Assembly: GCA_031180805.1 (NCBI GenBank)
Contig: JAPSLL010000031.1
Coordinates: 2,022 to 46,244, forward strand
DNA length: 44,223 nt
Origin: Bacillus sp. (in: firmicutes)
GTDB lineage: Bacteria > Bacillota > Bacilli > Bacillales > Bacillaceae
Direction of reading: 5' to 3'
Positions 15,181 through 24,612 of this stretch are shown here, in pieces. The position numbers and the translations under genes were made by a program. The notes below the pieces were generated by a model, which searched no databases, was not told the origin of the DNA, and was given only the letters and a program-made list of their open reading frames with translations. Within the stretch, counting starts at the first letter, position 1. Each line of letters starts with the position of its first letter.

Positions 15181-15238
15181 TTGAACTGAAAACTATATAT
15201 AGTATTATGTTTAAAAAAACAGATACTATATATTGAAT
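15181..15238 (+). promoter_or_regulatory. nrdJ promoter with two NrdR boxes
   Basis: Two sites match the NrdR core CWATATATWG exactly: CTATATATAG (15193-15202) and CTATATATTG (15226-15235), 33 bases apart and thus near three helical turns. A candidate promoter is TTGAAC (15181-15186), 16 bases, TATTAT (15203-15208), with box 1 in the spacer. NrdR is the universal repressor of ribonucleotide reductase genes; its gene is outside this window. Confidence 0.8.
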
Positions 15239-15305
15239 TGTTTAATGCGATGTGATAAATTTAATCAGAAGATTTAATAGAGAGATAGAACAAGGAGTTG
15301 TTACA

Positions 15306-16094
15306 ATGACTGTTGTTACAGAGCAAAAGATGGAACTAAATGTAGAAAAGTTAAATAAAGATATTTCTGCATTTCCACAAGTCCATCCTATAACAGATGA
15401 TATGAAGTTGACCCATAAAGGTGTATCAAGGCTAGTTATGCTTGATCGTTATACGTTTAAGGATACAGAGAAGATTACATTATCTGAAGGGGATTTTGTT
15501 GTTTTAACAATAAAAGAGGATCCTAAGTTTCCTGCACGTGGACTTGGATATATTAAAGAAATTGATTGGGAAACGAAAACGGCAAGTGTACTAGTTGAAG
15601 AAGAGTATCGCCACTCACTAGATAATCCTGAGGAAGTTGAAACAGGAATTGTGAAACGCTCTTTAGACGTCATTGAAAAACCACTTGAAATCTATTACGA
15701 ACAAATTGCAAAACGTAATGCGACAGGATTGGCATCGGTAGAAAAAACGGAAGCAAAGCGTAAAGAATGGTTTGAAAAGTTTTATCAAGAGCTAGTGAAT
15801 TTGAATTTTATCCCAGCTGGACGTGTCTTATATGGAGCTGGGGCAGGAACAGATGTGACGTATTTTAACTGTTATGTTATGCCATTTGTAAAAGACTCTC
15901 GTGAAGGAATTTCCGAACATCGTAAACAAGTAATGGAGATTATGAGTCGTGGTGGTGGAGTTGGAACAAATGGTTCAACATTGCGTCCACGAAATACACT
16001 TGCACGTGGTGTAAATGGTAAATCGTCTGGTTCGGTATCTTGGTTAGATGATATTGCTAAATTAACACATCTTGTTGAGCAAGGTGGTTCCCGT
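15306..16094 (+). CDS. nrdJ: Class II (adenosylcobalamin) ribonucleotide reductase NrdJ, exon 1
   Basis: N-terminal 263 residues of the B12-dependent reductase that makes deoxyribonucleotides. ATG 15306 has CAAGGAG eight bases upstream; the ATG at 15252 lacks a site. This exon holds the N-terminal region and the start of the catalytic barrel: NFIPAGRVLYGAGAGTDVTYFNCYVMP, then SRGGGVGTNGSTLRPR and HLVEQGGSR. It ends on a complete CGT codon at 16094 and a TAA follows at once in the unspliced RNA. The product continues at 16448 with RGAQMIMLADWHPD, restoring the conserved GGSRRGAQM motif. Confidence 0.93.
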
Positions 16095-16447
16095 TAAATC
16101 TTAAATCCACACGGCGGGAATAAAATCTCGTGAATTGCTGGAACACCCTAAAGATTCATCAACCACAACGTGACTGGCAACAGTGACCGTGAAGGTTTGA
16201 AAATGATGAATATAATTAATGGGCAATCAGCAGCGAAGCATCTTAGGAAACTAAGATGAACGTTCAGAGACTATCGAAAGTACCTACGTTTGTACAATAA
16301 GGTATGAGTAGATCAAAAGAAGAAATTCTTTTGAGGTACGAGACAGGGAGTGAATATTCCTTGATGATATAGTCCGAACTCATGTGAAAGCATGAGAGTT
16401 AGGCAGAAATGACCTAACCCCTCTAAAGAATGAGGAGTAACAAATTG
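16095..16447 (+). ncRNA. Group I self-splicing intron in nrdJ (353 nt, no ORF)
   Basis: Conserved core elements appear in order: P (AATTGCTGGAA, 16133-16143), Q (AATCAGCAGCG, 16225-16235), R (GTTCAGAGACTATCG, 16262-16276) and S (GATATAGTCCGAAC, 16366-16379). P7 forms from GACTAT (16269-16274) and ATAGTC (16369-16374). P1 pairs exon TTCCCGT (16088-16094) with GCGGGAA (16114-16120), giving the obligatory U-G pair at the splice site. P10 pairs exon CGTG (16448-16451) with CACG (16110-16113). P9-type hairpins are at 16379-16396 and 16398-16418. The last intron base is G. Splicing joins codons in phase 0. No homing endonuclease is encoded. Confidence 0.95.
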
Positions 16448-18214
16448 CGTGGTGCACAGATGATTATGCTTGCAGATTGGCATCCGGATATCATCGAATT
16501 TATTATTTCAAAAATGCAAAATCCTAGAATTTTGCGCTATTTAATTGAAAATACAAAAGATGAAGCAATTAAGAAATATGCCCAAGATAAACTAAAGTTT
16601 ACCCCGTTAACTCAACAAGAAATCGATATGTATCAGGGTATTGTTAATTACAAACAAATACCTGGAACTGGTGGATTCAGTGAAAAAATCATTAAAGAAG
16701 CGGAATTAAAGCTTCGTACGGGTGGAACATATAGTGTTCATAATCCAGAGTTTTTAACTGGGGCTAATATTTCAGTTACTTTAACAAAAGATTTTATGGA
16801 TGCTGTTGAAAAGGATGCTGAGTATGAACTACGTTTCCCAGACGTAGAAAGCTACGATGAAGAGAATATGAAAGCCTACAATGAAAATTGGTATAAAGTC
16901 GGAGATGTTCGTGAATGGGAAAAGCAAGGATATAAAGTTCGTACGTATCGTAAAATTAGAGCAAGAGATTTGTGGAATCTAATCAACATATGTGCAACGT
17001 ATTCTGCAGAACCAGGAATTTTCTTTATTGATAATGCGAATGATATGACAAATGCAAAAGCATATGGTCAACAGGTTGTAGCAACGAATCCATGTGGTGA
17101 ACAACCACTTGCTCCATATTCTGTTTGTAATTTAGCAGCGGTAAATTTAGCTGAAATGGCGAATAAGGAAACAAAGACTGTAGATTTTGAAAAATTAAGA
17201 AAAACAGTTGAAATCGGAGTTCGCATGCAGGATAACGTCATTGATGCAACACCTTATTTTTTACCTGAAAACAAACACCAAGCACTTGGTGAACGTCGTG
17301 TAGGTTTAGGTGTAATGGGGTTACATGACCTACTTATTTACTGTGAGACGGAATATGGTTCTGAAAAAGGTAATGAGTTAGTTGATAAAGTATTTGAGAC
17401 AATCGCGACAACTGCTTATCGTGCTTCTATTGAATTAGCGAAAGAAAAAGGTAGTTTTCCTTTCTTAGTCGGTGAAGAAGGGGAGACAACACGTCTTCGT
17501 GAAGCATTTACTCAAACTGGATTTATGAGTAAGATGCCTGAAGATATTCGTGAAGGTGTTAAACAATATGGTATTCGTAACTCTCATTTGTTAACAGTTG
17601 CTCCAACAGGTTCTACAGGAACTATGGTTGGCGTGTCAACAGGATTAGAGCCATATTTTTCATTCTCATATTTCAGAAGCGGTAGATTAGGGAAATTTAT
17701 TGAAGTAAAAGCAGATATTGTACAAGAATATTTAGATCGACATCCTGAAGCTGATCCAAATAACTTACCATCATTTTTTGTATCTGCAATGGAATTAGCT
17801 CCTGAAGCGCATGCCGATGTACAATGTGTAATTCAGCGTTGGATTGATAGCTCGATTAGTAAGACGGTAAATGCTCCTAAAGGATATACTGTTGACCAAG
17901 TTGAAAAAGTATATGAGAGATTATACAAAGGTGGAGCTAAAGGTGGTACCGTTTATGTTGACGGTAGCCGAGACACACAAGTATTAACATTAAAGGCAGA
18001 AGAAAATACATTTGACGATGTCGAAGATGTTGACACTAAGGAAAAAGGGAAGGTTGTATTAGTAGATACAATCAATGACCTTCGTTCCACTGATGTTACA
18101 ATCGGTAATGAAGTAGGGAATACATGTCCGGTTTGTCGAGAAGGTACAGTCGAGGATTTAGGCGGATGTAATACTTGTACTAGTTGTGGTGCCCAATTAA
18201 AGTGTGGCTTATAA
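16448..18214 (+). CDS. nrdJ: Class II ribonucleotide reductase NrdJ, exon 2
   Basis: C-terminal 588 residues of NrdJ; the spliced protein is 851 aa. It holds the active-site loop ATNPCGEQPLAPYSVCNLAAVNL with the catalytic Cys, a phosphate-binding loop APTGSTGTMVGVSTG, and a C-terminal zinc-ribbon-like tail with Cys in CPVCREG, CNTCTSCG and LKCGL that may re-reduce the active site. The ATG at 16430 is intronic, so it is not a genuine start. A strong terminator follows. nrdJ is monocistronic here and convergent with nothing. Confidence 0.93.
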   Translation, partial: RGAQMIMLADWHPDIIEFIISKMQNPRILRYLIENTKDEAIKKYAQDKLKFTPLTQQEIDMYQGIVNYKQIPGTGGFSEKIIKEAELKLRTGGTYSVHNPEFLTGANISVTLTKDFMDAVEKDAEYELRFPDVESYDEENMKAYNENWYKVGDVREWEKQGYKVRTYRKIRARDLWNLINICATYSAEPGIFFIDNANDMTNAKAYGQQVVATNPCGEQPLAPYSVCNLAAVNLAEMANKETKTVDFEKLRKTVEIGVRMQDNVIDATPYFLPENKHQALGERRVGLGVMGLHDLLIYCETEYGSEKGNELVDKVFETIATTAYRASIELAKEKGSFPFLVGEEGETTRLREAFTQTGFMSKMPEDIREGVKQYGIRNSHLLTVAPTGSTGTMVGVSTGLEPYFSFSYFRSGRLGKFIEVKADIVQEYLDRHPEADPNNLPSFFVSAMELAPEAHADVQCVIQRWIDSSISKTVNAPKGYTVDQVEKVYERLYKGGAKGGTVYVDGSRDTQVLTLKAEENTFDDVEDVDTKEKGKVVLVDTINDLRSTDVTIGNEVGNTCPVCREGTVEDLGGCNTCTSCGAQLKCGL

Positions 18215-18226
18215 ATCTTGATTTTA

Positions 18227-18256
18227 GGGAGTCTGACATCGTCAGACTCCTTTTTC
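18227..18256 (+). terminator. Intrinsic terminator after nrdJ
   Basis: Perfect ten-base stem GGAGTCTGAC/GTCAGACTCC (18228-18237 with 18241-18250), three-base loop, then TTTTT. Confidence 0.95.
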
Positions 18257-18466
18257 AGAAGGAAATTGAAATATCAAACTTCTTTGTATTTAGGTTTAAT
18301 GATCTTGTAAGCAGCTTTTAAAAAGGTTGAAGGACAAGGGCAGCAACAATCTTGAGCCACATAATTAACTAAAGGCTATTAAGCTTTTCTTCCTTGTCAT
18401 GCACTCATTTCTCATGTAAAATTAATTTGATTTCGTTTAAAGACGGCGCAATTTGGAGGGAACTTT

Positions 18467-18883
18467 ATGCCAACACCAAGTATGGAAGATTATATAGAAC
18501 AAATTTATTTATTAATTGAAGATAAAGGATATGCACGTGTTTCAGATATTGCTGAAGCTTTGGCAGTTCACCCCTCCTCTGTTACAAAAATGGTTCAAAA
18601 ATTAGATAAAGATGAATATTTAATTTATGAAAAATACCGTGGACTTGTGTTAACAAACAAAGGCAAAAAGACAGGTAAAAGACTCGTTTATCGTCATGAC
18701 CTTCTCGAACAATTTTTAAGAATCATAGGGGTAGATGAGGATAAAATATATAATGATGTTGAGGGAATAGAGCATCACTTAAGCTGGAATGCGATTGATC
18801 GAATTGGAGATCTTGTCCAGTTTTTCGAAGAAGATGAACAAAGAGTTGCGACATTGCGGAATATACAAAAAAGTGATGAATAG
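18467..18883 (+). CDS. mntR: Manganese-responsive transcriptional repressor MntR
   Basis: DtxR-family regulator, 138 aa, that represses manganese uptake genes when Mn is sufficient. An N-terminal winged helix ([28 protein letters not shown]) is followed by the dimerisation domain. All six known metal ligands are present at the B. subtilis positions: Asp8, Glu11, His77, Glu99, Glu102 and His103. ATG with TTGGAGGGA upstream. It stands alone between two terminators. Confidence 0.97.
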   Translation: MPTPSMEDYIEQIYLLIEDKGYARVSDIAEALAVHPSSVTKMVQKLDKDEYLIYEKYRGLVLTNKGKKTGKRLVYRHDLLEQFLRIIGVDEDKIYNDVEGIEHHLSWNAIDRIGDLVQFFEEDEQRVATLRNIQKSDE

Positions 18884-18890
18884 GATATGG

Positions 18891-18928
18891 GAAGAGAGGA
18901 TATGTTAATAAACTTATCCTCTCTTTTT
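18891..18928 (+). terminator. Intrinsic terminator after mntR
   Basis: AAGAGAGGAT (18891-18900) pairs with ATCCTCTCTT (18915-18924) and is followed by a T-run. Confidence 0.9.
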
Positions 18929-18975
18929 ATTTAACTCTTTTCTAAAATAGTATATGTTTTATTAAACATTGTAAA

Positions 18976-19081
18976 GGTTGATTTGAGCGTAAGCGTGAGA
19001 CTCCTGAAGGATGGGTGGGATAGGTTTATGTTGAGCTTGTATCCACCCGCGGAAAGCAAGCACTGCACGAGGAAATCAACC
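18976..19081. repeat. 106-bp Bacillus-type intergenic repeat
   Basis: Bounded by a perfect 9-bp terminal inverted repeat, GGTTGATTT (18976-18984) and AAATCAACC (19073-19081). Internal phrases GCGTGAGACTCCTG and CACCCGCGGAAAGCAAGCA match a palindromic, GC-rich repeat widespread between genes in Bacillaceae genomes. This copy is decayed in its middle. It encodes no protein. Confidence 0.75.
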
Positions 19082-19251
19082 AAAACGATTATTTCAAAGC
19101 CTCAAGTTACAATAATACTTGAAATAGGAAAAGGTAGGTGTATACAAGAGCAGTAGCTTAAATAGTTTAAGGTTTTCTCATTTTCAACAGGTCTAAATTG
19201 CTTTCTCTGTTCTTACACTATTATAGGAAGATGTGTGGGAGGGGAGAGAAA

Positions 19252-20145
19252 ATGTATATAGACGGTGTGTTTTCTGGAGGAGGAATTAAAGGTTTTGCTC
19301 TAATTGGAGCATTCAAAGCAATTGAAATGAAAGGATTTAAATTCAAAAGATTGGCTGGAACTAGTGCAGGTTCAATTATTTCTGCATTTGTAATAGCTGG
19401 ATATACTCCTGATGAAATATTAGAGATGATGGAAGAAATTGATTTGAAAATGTTTCTAGATGAAAGGAAATCGTTAATTCCTTTTTCGCTTACAAAATGG
19501 CTCTCATTATATTGGAACTTAGGCTTATATAAAGGGAATAAGCTTGAGGAATGGCTTGTTATGAAATTAAAAGATAAAGGGATTGTTACATTTGCAGATA
19601 TACCAAAAGGTTCATTTAGGGTAATAGCTTCAGATTTAACGAACGGTAGATTAATAGTTCTCCCAGATGACCTCCATAAATATGGTATCCATCCGGAATC
19701 ATTTTCAGTCGCAAGAGCAGTAAGGATGAGTTGTAGCTTACCGTATTTTTTTGAACCAGTTCGATTAGCTTCATCTACAGGAACAAATATTATTGTCGAT
19801 GGAGGAGTATTAAGTAATTTTCCTATTTGGCTTTTTCAACAAGATAAAAAGACAAATAAAACGAAATCGAGGCCAGTACTTGGAATTAAATTGAGCATGA
19901 AAGAAACTGAACGCCCAAAACGAAAAATAAATAATGCTATCGAATTGTTTAGTGCACTTTTTGAAACAATGAAGGATGCTCATGATAGCCGTCATATTTC
20001 AAGTAGGCATGAAAAGGATATTATCTTTATCCCGGTGGATGATATTGTGACGACAGAATTTTCATTAGATGAAGAAAAAAAACTAGCTCTAATTGAGCTA
20101 GGTGAAAAACGAACAATCGAATTTTTAAAAACATGGTCGTATTAA
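19252..20145 (+). CDS. yqhO: Patatin-like phospholipase family protein YqhO
   Basis: A 297-aa serine hydrolase of the patatin family. The oxyanion loop is GVFSGGGIKGFALIGA, the nucleophile elbow is AGTSAGSI, and the catalytic Asp is in IVDGGVLSNFP, giving a Ser-Asp dyad. ATG 19252 lies behind GGGAGGGGAG; a TTG at 19198 would add 18 residues without a site. Probably acts on phospholipid; the substrate is unknown. Its stop overlaps yqhP by four bases on the opposite strand. Confidence 0.92.
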   Translation: MYIDGVFSGGGIKGFALIGAFKAIEMKGFKFKRLAGTSAGSIISAFVIAGYTPDEILEMMEEIDLKMFLDERKSLIPFSLTKWLSLYWNLGLYKGNKLEEWLVMKLKDKGIVTFADIPKGSFRVIASDLTNGRLIVLPDDLHKYGIHPESFSVARAVRMSCSLPYFFEPVRLASSTGTNIIVDGGVLSNFPIWLFQQDKKTNKTKSRPVLGIKLSMKETERPKRKINNAIELFSALFETMKDAHDSRHISSRHEKDIIFIPVDDIVTTEFSLDEEKKLALIELGEKRTIEFLKTWSY

Positions 20146-20510
20146 AGGTGTGCTCTATTTTTCTTTTTACCCTTTTTTCCCTCGATAACAGTTAGATGTG
20201 TTGACTGTTTTTTCTTTTTTATTGCAGAGGCTTTTGTCTGTTTTTTTGCCTGAGAAAAACTCCGAATATTTGATGGGCGATTCCCCTTGTCATTGAATCG
20301 TTTTTTAGATTGTTTTGCAGCTCTCAGATATGAAGCATATTCCTTACCCATTCTTTTCCTCATAAAAAGACGGTAAACGAGATAAATGATTATCGCAAGG
20401 ATTGCCATAAATGCGATTTGTCTAAATAACCAAAAAGGGTTGGAAATTATTCCAATTACTCCTAAAATGAGAATTGCTACAATGATACCTTTCATGATTT
20501 TTTGATTCAT
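20142..20510 (-). CDS. yqhP: Small membrane protein YqhP
   Basis: A 122-aa protein with two adjacent N-terminal membrane segments (IMKGIIVAILILGVIGIISN and QIAFMAILAIIIYLVYRLF) and a highly basic cytoplasmic tail (KKRFNDKGNRPSNIRSFSQ, then several Lys runs). It matches the YqhP/SA1362 family in layout and in position, convergent with yqhO. No enzymatic motif; function unknown. Confidence 0.85.
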   Translation of the reverse strand: MNQKIMKGIIVAILILGVIGIISNPFWLFRQIAFMAILAIIIYLVYRLFMRKRMGKEYASYLRAAKQSKKRFNDKGNRPSNIRSFSQAKKQTKASAIKKKKQSTHLTVIEGKKGKKKNRAHL

Positions 20511-21197
20511 TTTACCACCTCCTATAAGTTACCAATCCACATTAAACCTTACGAAACAAAAATAATTGGAGTAGCTTGCTACAGTAATTCCAACCGTTTT
20601 AAGAAAAAGGGATTCCACTTTTTGTTAAGAAGGTATTGTCTTTTTATTATCTAAGTTTTTACCAACCCTTATAGCATAAATCCATGGCGGAAAACTGTAT
20701 TTTATTACAGGATCCTAATTAAAAAACTTCTAAAGTATTTCCTTTTGCAGAAAGGACTTTTTCTAGGATAGTAAAAAAAATCCATTTTACAAAAATTGTA
20801 ACTGACATACTTTATATATATGCTATTAGGAGTGATGATTTGAAAGCGTATTCCAAAAGGAATCACCTTTTATCGATGTGAAAATTTCTTATATGTTGCA
20901 AAAATACTAAATGGATAGCTTGAAAAATACTTATTATTATATCCAATCTAATTTGAATAAGTTTTGATTTATTCTTTTACTTCTATCATACAGAACTTTC
21001 TCAAAAACCTCTAGAGCTTTTAGAACAGGTCATGTAGCTATTAATATATGAACCAAACAGCTCATCCTTTGACAAAATTAATAATATCATTATACCCATG
21101 GATATTTCTGCTAGTCATTGTTATGAAAAAAATCTTAAAAAAGTTAAAAACATGTCTTCTTTAAAAATGGACATATTATAAATGGAGGTGTCCAAAC
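20511..21197. other. 687-base gene-poor region between yqhP and yqhR
   Basis: No credible gene is seen. In B. subtilis yqhQ (DUF1385) lies here; it is absent. The yqhP ribosome site (AGGAGG on the minus strand) is at the left edge. A weak promoter-like pair, TTGTAA, 17 bases, TATGCT around 20797-20825, leads only to a 13-codon frame that starts TTG behind AGGAG. The AT-rich, stop-filled sequence looks like decayed or purely regulatory DNA. Confidence 0.5.
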
Positions 21198-21731
21198 ATG
21201 GCAGAAGACAAAGAATCAAAAGAACATATTGACAAGGATGACAAGAGGTTAGAGCAAAATAACATAGAGCCTAAAATGTCACAAGTAAGCAAAGTCGTTA
21301 CAACAGGGTTGTTTGGCGGGATTTTATGGAGTTTCATTGCTTATATTGCATTTGTATTAAATTTTATTGAAATTAGTCCAAAGCTTATTTTACAACCGAT
21401 TGCTTTAGGTAGTTGGAAAAATCATACTCTTGGTGAGTTTATTGGCATTATCCTTATAGGCTTAATTTCTATCGGTGTTGCATTTGTTTATTATGCTGTA
21501 TTTAAGCGATTTCGTTCGATGTGGATAGGGATTTTATATGGTGCAATCTTATGGGGGATCGTTTTTTTTATCCTTAATCCGATGTTTCCCGATTTAAAAG
21601 AAATTTTCGAATTGTCGAGAGGTACAATCGTAACTTCCGTTTGCATTTATATACTGTATGGGTTATTTGTTGGGTATTCAATTTCCTTTGATTATAATGA
21701 ATTAACAACTGCTGATAAGAGCATAAAATGA
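21198..21731 (+). CDS. yqhR: Conserved membrane protein YqhR
   Basis: A 177-aa membrane protein with a charged N-terminus (about 35 residues) and four predicted membrane segments (GLFGGILWSFIAYIAFVL, FIGIILIGLISIGVAFVYYA, MWIGILYGAILWGIVFFIL, VTSVCIYILYGLFVGYSI). Recognised as YqhR by length, layout and position before aroQ. ATG with AATGGAGGTG upstream. No function is known. Confidence 0.88.
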   Translation: MAEDKESKEHIDKDDKRLEQNNIEPKMSQVSKVVTTGLFGGILWSFIAYIAFVLNFIEISPKLILQPIALGSWKNHTLGEFIGIILIGLISIGVAFVYYAVFKRFRSMWIGILYGAILWGIVFFILNPMFPDLKEIFELSRGTIVTSVCIYILYGLFVGYSISFDYNELTTADKSIK

Positions 21732-21761
21732 AATCATAGTACCTTACTGTAGAGATATGAT

Positions 21762-21792
21762 AGAATGTTCATAAACTGAACATTCTTTTTTC
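21762..21792 (+). terminator. Intrinsic terminator after yqhR
   Basis: AGAATGTTCA (21762-21771) pairs with TGAACATTCT (21777-21786) and TTTTT follows. Confidence 0.9.
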
Positions 21793-21827
21793 TAGTTAAA
21801 TATACTTTTTGGAATGAGGTGAGAAAA

Positions 21828-22271
21828 TTGGAATTTTTAGTGCTTAATGGACCAAATTTAAACCTGTTAGGGCTAAGGGAGCCAGGAATATACGGTTCGA
21901 AGACTTTAACAGATCTAGAACAGGATTTACTGGCATTTGCTGAAAATGAGCAAATAGAAATCGTTTGTTTCCAATCTAATCATGAAGGTGATTTAATCGA
22001 CGCGATTCATGAAGCTGTGAATCAATACGATGGAATCGTGATAAATCCAGGAGCTTTTACACATTATAGTTATGCAATTCGTGATGCTATTGCAAGTATT
22101 CAATTACCTGTAATTGAAGTACATATTTCAAATGTTCATACTCGTGAAGAATTTCGTCATACATCTGTTACAGCACCTGTTACAATGGGACAGATTATTG
22201 GGTTAGGCTTTATAGGATATATCCTTGCTATACGAGCATTAATGGATAAAGTAGGAGGGAAACAAGGATGA
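21828..22271 (+). CDS. aroQ: Type II 3-dehydroquinate dehydratase
   Basis: Converts 3-dehydroquinate to 3-dehydroshikimate in the shikimate pathway. The 147-aa length is typical of the type II dodecameric enzyme. Motifs: [20 protein letters not shown] with the active-site Tyr, [33 protein letters not shown] with the catalytic His region, [18 protein letters not shown] 21828 fits the GAGGTGA site; a GTG at 21819 lies within that site. Overlaps yqhT by four bases (ATGA). Confidence 0.95.
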   Translation: MEFLVLNGPNLNLLGLREPGIYGSKTLTDLEQDLLAFAENEQIEIVCFQSNHEGDLIDAIHEAVNQYDGIVINPGAFTHYSYAIRDAIASIQLPVIEVHISNVHTREEFRHTSVTAPVTMGQIIGLGFIGYILAIRALMDKVGGKQG

Positions 22272-23329
22272 AATTAGATAAGATTCGTAATCGGTTTAAA
22301 GAGCTATCGATTGATGGCTTGTTAATTACAAGTGAATATAATCGTAGATACATGACAGGCTTTACTGGAACTTCAGGGATTGCTTTAATTTCAGAAGATA
22401 AAGCCGTTTTTATGACAGATTTTCGCTACACTGAGCAGGCGGCAAAGCAAGTAAAAGAATATGAAATTGTTCAGCATACAGGCCCCTTAAGTGAAGAGGT
22501 TGCTCAGCTTGTAAGTAAGTTAGGGATAAAAAAGCTTGGCTTTGAGCAGGATCATCTTACATATCAGGAGTATTCAAACTATAAAAAGGTGTTAAATTCA
22601 GTTGAATTTATTCCTGTATCAGGAGCTGTAGAAAAGTTACGCTTGATTAAGTCTCCAGCAGAGATTAAGATATTAAAGGAAGCAGCAGAGATTGCAGATG
22701 CAGCATATAAACATATTTTAACTTTTGTAAAACCTGGAGTAAGGGAAATTGACGTATCAAATGAGCTTGAATTTTTTATGAGAAAAAATGGAGCTGTATC
22801 TTCGTCCTTTGATATCATCGTTGCATCTGGTTATCGTTCCGCATTACCGCACGGTGTGGCGAGTGAAAAGGAAATCGAAAAAGGCGATTTTGTTACGTTA
22901 GATTTTGGTGCATACTACAAAGGATATTGTTCAGATATTACGAGAACATTTGCTGTTGGGCAGCCAAGTGATGAATTGAAAAAGATTTATTCAATCGTCC
23001 TTGAGGCACAACTCCGTGGGATGAATGGTATTAAACCAGGTTTGACAGGGAAAGAGGCAGATGCTTTAACTCGCGATTATATTCTTGAGCATGGTTATGG
23101 AGAATATTTTGGTCATTCAACAGGACATGGTCTTGGTATGGAAGTTCATGAAGGGCCAGCATTGTCTTATCGCTCAGACACTATTCTTCAACCAGGTATG
23201 GTTGTAACAGTTGAACCGGGTATCTATATTCCAGAGCTTGGTGGAGTAAGAATAGAGGATGATACAGTTATTACGGAAAATGGCAATGAATCATTAACAC
23301 ATTCTTCAAAAGAATTAATTATTTTATAA
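22268..23329 (+). CDS. yqhT: Xaa-Pro aminopeptidase-type metallopeptidase YqhT
   Basis: M24-family 'pita-bread' peptidase, 353 aa, predicted to remove N-terminal residues before proline. The five metal ligands are visible: two Asp in [18 protein letters not shown], His in [15 protein letters not shown], Glu in [10 protein letters not shown] and Glu in GGVRIEDD. The N-terminal creatinase-like domain covers residues 1-130. Translationally coupled to aroQ and upstream of efp, an order conserved across Bacilli. EF-P relieves stalling at prolines, so this gene pair makes functional sense. Confidence 0.95.
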   Translation: MKLDKIRNRFKELSIDGLLITSEYNRRYMTGFTGTSGIALISEDKAVFMTDFRYTEQAAKQVKEYEIVQHTGPLSEEVAQLVSKLGIKKLGFEQDHLTYQEYSNYKKVLNSVEFIPVSGAVEKLRLIKSPAEIKILKEAAEIADAAYKHILTFVKPGVREIDVSNELEFFMRKNGAVSSSFDIIVASGYRSALPHGVASEKEIEKGDFVTLDFGAYYKGYCSDITRTFAVGQPSDELKKIYSIVLEAQLRGMNGIKPGLTGKEADALTRDYILEHGYGEYFGHSTGHGLGMEVHEGPALSYRSDTILQPGMVVTVEPGIYIPELGGVRIEDDTVITENGNESLTHSSKELIIL

Positions 23330-23438
23330 TCGGTAGGGAAGACTTGTTCTTTACATATAAATTTTATTAAATGAAGTGTAGACAAGATATTTGTTTCATT
23401 TCAAATCCCTTATTTAAGCTATTAGGAGGACTTTTTTC

Positions 23439-23996
23439 ATGATTTCAGTAAATGATTTTCGTACAGGTTTAACAATTGAGGTGGATAATGGCATTTGGCG
23501 TGTAATGGATTTCCAACACGTTAAACCTGGAAAAGGAGCTGCATTTGTTCGCTCAAAACTTCGTAATCTTCGCACAGGAGCAGTTCAAGAAAAAACATTC
23601 CGTGCAGGTGAAAAAGTAGCTAAAGCACAAATTGAAACACGTAGAATGCAATATTTATATGCAAATGGTGATCAACATGCTTTCATGGATACTGAAACAT
23701 ATGACCAAATCGAACTTTCTTCATCTCAAATTGAATATGAATTAAAGTTTTTAAAGGAAAATATGGAAGTGCAAATCATCATGTTTGGTACAGAAACATT
23801 AGGGGTTGAATTGCCAAATACAGTTGAATTAGAAGTTGTTGACACAGAACCAGGTATTAAAGGTGATACTGCTTCAGGTGGAACAAAACCTGCAACATTA
23901 GAAACAGGATTAACTGTACAAGTGCCATTCTTTATAAACCAAGGGGATCGCCTTATTATCAATACAAGTGAAGCATCTTACGTTTCAAGAGCATAA
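23439..23996 (+). CDS. efp: Elongation factor P
   Basis: Rescues ribosomes stalled on polyproline. 185 aa with the usual three beta domains. The modification site is Lys32 in [10 protein letters not shown]; in B. subtilis this Lys carries a 5-aminopentanol group. The OB-fold domains follow, ending in [28 protein letters not shown] with a strong TAGGAGGAC site. 109 bases after yqhT. Confidence 0.98.
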   Translation: MISVNDFRTGLTIEVDNGIWRVMDFQHVKPGKGAAFVRSKLRNLRTGAVQEKTFRAGEKVAKAQIETRRMQYLYANGDQHAFMDTETYDQIELSSSQIEYELKFLKENMEVQIIMFGTETLGVELPNTVELEVVDTEPGIKGDTASGGTKPATLETGLTVQVPFFINQGDRLIINTSEASYVSRA

Positions 23997-24031
23997 TATA
24001 AATTTCCATTATAGTCTCATTAAATAAGTTT

Positions 24032-24075
24032 AAAAGCGGTTATTGAAGATTTTTCCTTCATTAACCGCTTTTAAT
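24032..24075 (+). terminator. Intrinsic terminator after efp
   Basis: AAAAGCGGTTA with TGAAG pairs with CTTCA and TAACCGCTTTT around a short T-rich loop. Confidence 0.85.
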
Positions 24076-24149
24076 TTTAAGGAATTATGTTTGGAAGCAG
24101 AAAGCAATATTAATAACAAATTAAATTAGTTGTACAGACCTATAAAACG

Positions 24150-24425
24150 TTGAAAGTTTTTGCTGAAGGGTGTAGATTCATTCTTAATATAGAACGATTA
24201 TTAGAGATAATAAAATGGAACTTACGAGGAACAATTACTCGATTATTAAGTAAACATTCAAAAAATATTTGGTTAACTCATATTTTTTATATATTACTTT
24301 TTTTCAGATCAACTTTTGCTCCGAAATTTCCAATTTTAATCTTTCCTTGGTTATTACTCATGTATATAGTAGCTTCTTACATTATAAATATAATTTATAA
24401 TCCCATCAAAAGTTTTGTTGATTAA
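24150..24425 (+). CDS. Possible small membrane protein, unrecognised
   Basis: A 91-codon frame starting at TTG with no ribosome site at the right distance. It has a basic N-terminus and two hydrophobic stretches (WLTHIFYILLFF and FPILIFPWLLLMYIVASYIINIIY). It sits between two good terminators, which favours a separate transcription unit, and a weak promoter-like pair (TTGGAA, 17 bases, TAACAA) lies upstream. The lack of ATG/GTG and of a ribosome site argues against it. A chance frame in AT-rich DNA remains possible. Confidence 0.3.
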   Translation: MKVFAEGCRFILNIERLLEIIKWNLRGTITRLLSKHSKNIWLTHIFYILLFFRSTFAPKFPILIFPWLLLMYIVASYIINIIYNPIKSFVD

Positions 24426-24473
24426 ATATTACAACTGAAATAGGAAAATTTAATAGATGCTAAAACGGTATAA

Positions 24474-24519
24474 GAAAAAGGGAGATTTGATTTCATTTCA
24501 TCTCCTTTTTTCTTTTTTT
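24474..24519. terminator. Hairpin terminator upstream of yqhV
   Basis: AAAAAGGGAGAT pairs with ATCTCCTTTTTT around a 13-base loop and is followed by a long T-run. Confidence 0.8.
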
Positions 24520-24612
24520 AATTTAGCAAATATTAAATGTTTCTATAACCTTCATTGTCTAAAAACCTTTTCTACTGCATATGTTGTACAAACAGTTATT
24601 TAGGAGGTAGTT

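Noticed and set aside
14851-15305. Cobalamin riboswitch before nrdJ
   Set aside because: Looked for a B12-box and typical aptamer core; not seen.
16081-16450. Frameshifted or pseudogene reading of nrdJ
   Set aside because: Both exons stay in phase and join exactly at group I splice sites; no lost residues.
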